From NCBI RefSeq assembly GCF_000003605.2, contig NW_003124905.1, positions 446,746 through 510,745 on the forward strand: 64,000 bases of DNA. Reading direction: 5' to 3'. Of this stretch, positions 62,001 through 64,000 are shown piece by piece. The stretch comes from Saccoglossus kowalevskii. Its lineage: Eukaryota > Hemichordata > Enteropneusta > Harrimaniidae. Both the position numbers and the translations under genes were made by a program. Under the pieces are notes generated by a model. The model was not told the origin of the DNA and made no database searches. It saw only the letters and a program-made list of their open reading frames with translations. Within the stretch, counting starts at the first letter, position 1, and every line of letters starts with the position of its first letter.

Positions 62001-62910
62001 TACATGATTTGCATCGTTATGGTGTGCATGAGAGACAATCTGAGCTGGTGCGGTTCGCAGTTGACAACGGTGACTTCGAATTTCTAAATGGGCGTTTGTG
62101 TTACAATAGTAGAACTAAAACAAGTCATCGTCAGTGTTAAATTATAAACGCTACGCTACTGCAGCGTGTATGTTTAATTCAGTTTATATTCTGTTGGCGT
62201 CTTTGACCTTTATTTATAAATGCAAATGGTGCACCCTGGTGGACAGTAGACATATAAACAAGAGTTTTTTTCTTCTTAAATTTGATTCCGTTTAACGCAT
62301 TGTATTCTTTAATAAAATAATGCGTTGTGTCGGAGTAGTCACGTAGTCACGTGCTAAATCTTTTATATGACGTCACCAAAGCTGCTGAAATTTGCAGAAC
62401 ATTGCTCGGTGTATATATTTCGAATAAAAGAGCAATGCAAAACAAGTACGGAGACGAGGTAAAGTGTTGAGTACACGTATATAACGGGGTTGTTGTCAGA
62501 ACTTCGTAATAAGTGCGCATGTTGCGACCACCGTATCGACCAACGCTTATTTTACTATAGGCAGATCTCAAAGAATATTCAAGATGTAATTTTCATAAAT
62601 AAAACTGTTGTTTTTTTCTCGTGAACTGTATTACTGACACGAATCTAATGATACATTTACCGATATTTTCCGTTTCTTTTTTTTCCTATAAAAAAATAAA
62701 CGCTTTCTAATTAATATGTTACTTGTATTTATAAATTATTGAGTACCTGTGTATAATACCAAAACGTCATACCATGCTAATCTTGGGATAATGCCGCATG
62801 TACAAGGACGCATATTAAATTAGCTAAATCTGTTACGATGTGCATCAACAATTTGTTAGCCCTTGTTTTGGATACGGGTAATAAATATATATAATACAAT
62901 ATATCTTAAT
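59034..62910. other. Non-coding stretch
   Basis: Contains an inverted repeat at 61883-61960 (listed) and a small 'acgacaac' triplet repeat near 59970-59990. Short frames only (59432-59913, 61042-61248, 62347-62571). Confidence 0.4.
61883..61960. repeat. 13-bp perfect inverted repeat around a 52-bp centre
   Basis: CATATGAATTATT (61883-61895) is matched by AATAATTCATATG (61948-61960), and the pairing can extend outward by about five bases with one offset. The size suits a very small foldback/MITE relic. No target duplication is evident. Confidence 0.55.
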
Positions 62911-62950
62911 GTATATATATATATATATATATATCTATATATCTATATAT
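62911..62950. repeat. (AT)n microsatellite, interrupted
   Basis: About 24 bases of pure AT followed by three 'atatct' interruptions. Confidence 0.95.
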
Positions 62951-63438
62951 CGGGAACTAATATATGACAACTTACTCTGCTATGATTGCGGGAGGGGAGG
63001 GAATGTAGCAGCATCATCCTTGACCCCTCCCTTTCTACCCGCTATCTTACTTATGTATGTACAGATTACCTTTAATCCTATGTTAAGGGAAATCGAGTCT
63101 CCTGAGAAAATTTAATCTCCCCCAATACTCGCGGGTATGCGATCATGTTTTCTATGGTCGATATAGTCATGTTGATATTCGTGGAATGTACCAACTTGAG
63201 GTGGGTACGAGTGGAGAGTTCCTTGGGATTACGCGCCGTAATTGAAATATACAAATAAAAGAGCTGGTGGTTGATCATGGTAAATGAAATGAATGCGACA
63301 CACGCAATGCATCACGGGATGTGATATGGCGTAACACGTTGATTGAACGTGAAAACTAACACTCGACACGATCTTAGATTAATATGGTGAATACACATGA
63401 CAACGATTTACTAGACTACAATACCCAAAGTGAATGTT
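62951..63438. other. Non-coding sequence downstream of exon B (its first intron)
   Basis: Contains a G-rich run (GGGAGGGGAGGG, 62990-63001) and a nearby C-rich run (CCCCTCCC, 63024-63031) that can pair imperfectly. Otherwise nothing was recognised. Confidence 0.5.
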
Positions 63439-63444
63439 ACTTAC
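63439..63444 (-). promoter_or_regulatory. Splice donor of exon B
   Basis: The minus strand reads CGCT/GTAAGTAA, a consensus donor in phase 1, at exactly the same codon as the donor of exon A. Confidence 0.92.
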
Positions 63445-64000
63445 AGCGCGATGCACCACCAACCGTCAAAAAATATTCAAGAAATTTCTCTGAACCATCA
63501 GACGGGTATAATCCTTTCTTTCCTTCGACAGAATGAAAACCAACCGTCCTGTGGTCAATAACAGCATAGTACATTGCAAAACCAATAATGTAGTTGTGCT
63601 CGTCTTCGGCGTCGAATAACATCCCGACTATGTTCACTTCGAAGTATTCTAAAACCCGCAAAAGGGCGCTGGTCAGTTTACCCATGGGTGCGTAGGTTCG
63701 TACAAGAGTCGCAAATATTTCGCGGTCGCTAAGTATTGGATCTTCAGCCGCCCCAGAAAGCACTGGTATATTCCAATAGGTAGCGAGTGCGGATACCATC
63801 TCTACAGATAACCAGCAGGCGGGGCCAATAAATGCATCGGGGTCCCATTGGTTTTGCATTTTGGTGACTTCTAAAGTGGTTGTGACACGATCACATGTTG
63901 TATCATTGAAGACTATCTTCAAACGGTCGTTTGGCAGGATATACGCATTATCGTTGATTTTGTCAACAGCTATCTCGATCGCCGGCAAAACTCGCTGCTT
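63445..64000 (-). CDS. Exon B: first exon (partial) of a second ANF-receptor-domain protein, paralogue of exon A
   Basis: The frame is open from the window edge (first codon Lys at 64000) to the donor at 63445: 185 codons plus one base. The true start lies beyond the window, so the internal Leu or Met-like start positions are not used. It aligns to exon A residue for residue without gaps from KQRVLPAIEIAV to the final SRC, with about 56 differences in 183 (roughly 69% identity). The block GPACWLSVEMVSALATYWN is identical in both. The two N-terminal cysteines are again 26 residues apart, matching the first NPR disulphide. The N-glycosylation sequon has moved (NDT just before the first Cys, instead of NLT). 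Differences cluster at the start and in the last 30 residues, whereas the core of the lobe is conserved. As in exon A, no second-lobe, membrane or cyclase exon is recognised downstream. The role would be extracellular ligand binding in a receptor guanylate cyclase-like protein. Confidence 0.93.

Overview
The window is 64 kb of AT-rich eukaryotic DNA, about one third G+C by eye. It looks like gene-poor sequence from a non-vertebrate animal. Three things point there: coding exons end at canonical GT donors and are separated by many kilobases; CpG is not obviously depleted; and the DNA is full of diverged MITEs, tandem repeats and a non-LTR retrotransposon fragment of types common in marine invertebrates such as molluscs, brachiopods, hemichordates and amphioxus. 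The species cannot be named from the sequence. There is one 118-base assembly gap at 49486-49603.

Two coding exons are convincing, both on the minus strand. Exon A (16009-16711) and exon B (63445 to the right edge) are paralogous first exons of a receptor with a natriuretic-peptide-receptor / membrane guanylate cyclase type ligand-binding (ANF receptor) domain. They are about 69% identical in protein over 183 residues, share the two N-terminal cysteines 26 residues apart, and both stop at a phase-1 donor after the same Ser-Arg-Cys. No transmembrane, kinase-homology or cyclase exon is recognisable anywhere in the window. So exon B has about 46.7 kb to the next related exon without a recognised partner exon, and exon A has 16 kb to the left edge. 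Either the introns are very long or several first exons share distant downstream exons.

The remainder, left to right: a 57-bp minisatellite (1-379); mostly featureless DNA with a weak candidate exon at 10.1 kb, a tRNA-derived SINE relic (15.2 kb) and exon A; a 1.2-kb direct tandem duplication (18.3-21.2 kb) with a distant copy at 24.6 kb; a candidate type II membrane-protein first exon (27.2 kb); three related TA-flanked MITEs (27.7, 29.4, 40.2 kb); a candidate terminal exon encoding an 11-residue Cys/Leu repeat (29.8-30.0 kb, minus); a degenerate DNA/RNA non-specific endonuclease fragment (33.8-34.0 kb) and a LINE 3' end (34.5-34.7 kb); a piggyBac-like MITE with TTAA flanks (38.3 kb); diverged satellite-like arrays (35.2, 42.5-43.5, 48.6-49.1 kb); a composite repeat with a foldback core present three times (19.2, 31.8, 45.9 kb); microsatellites; a candidate terminal exon at 56.4 kb; a GPCR-like fragment at 58.7 kb; and exon B. 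Apart from exons A and B, the exon candidates rest on reading frame, splice-site and composition signals only and carry low confidence.
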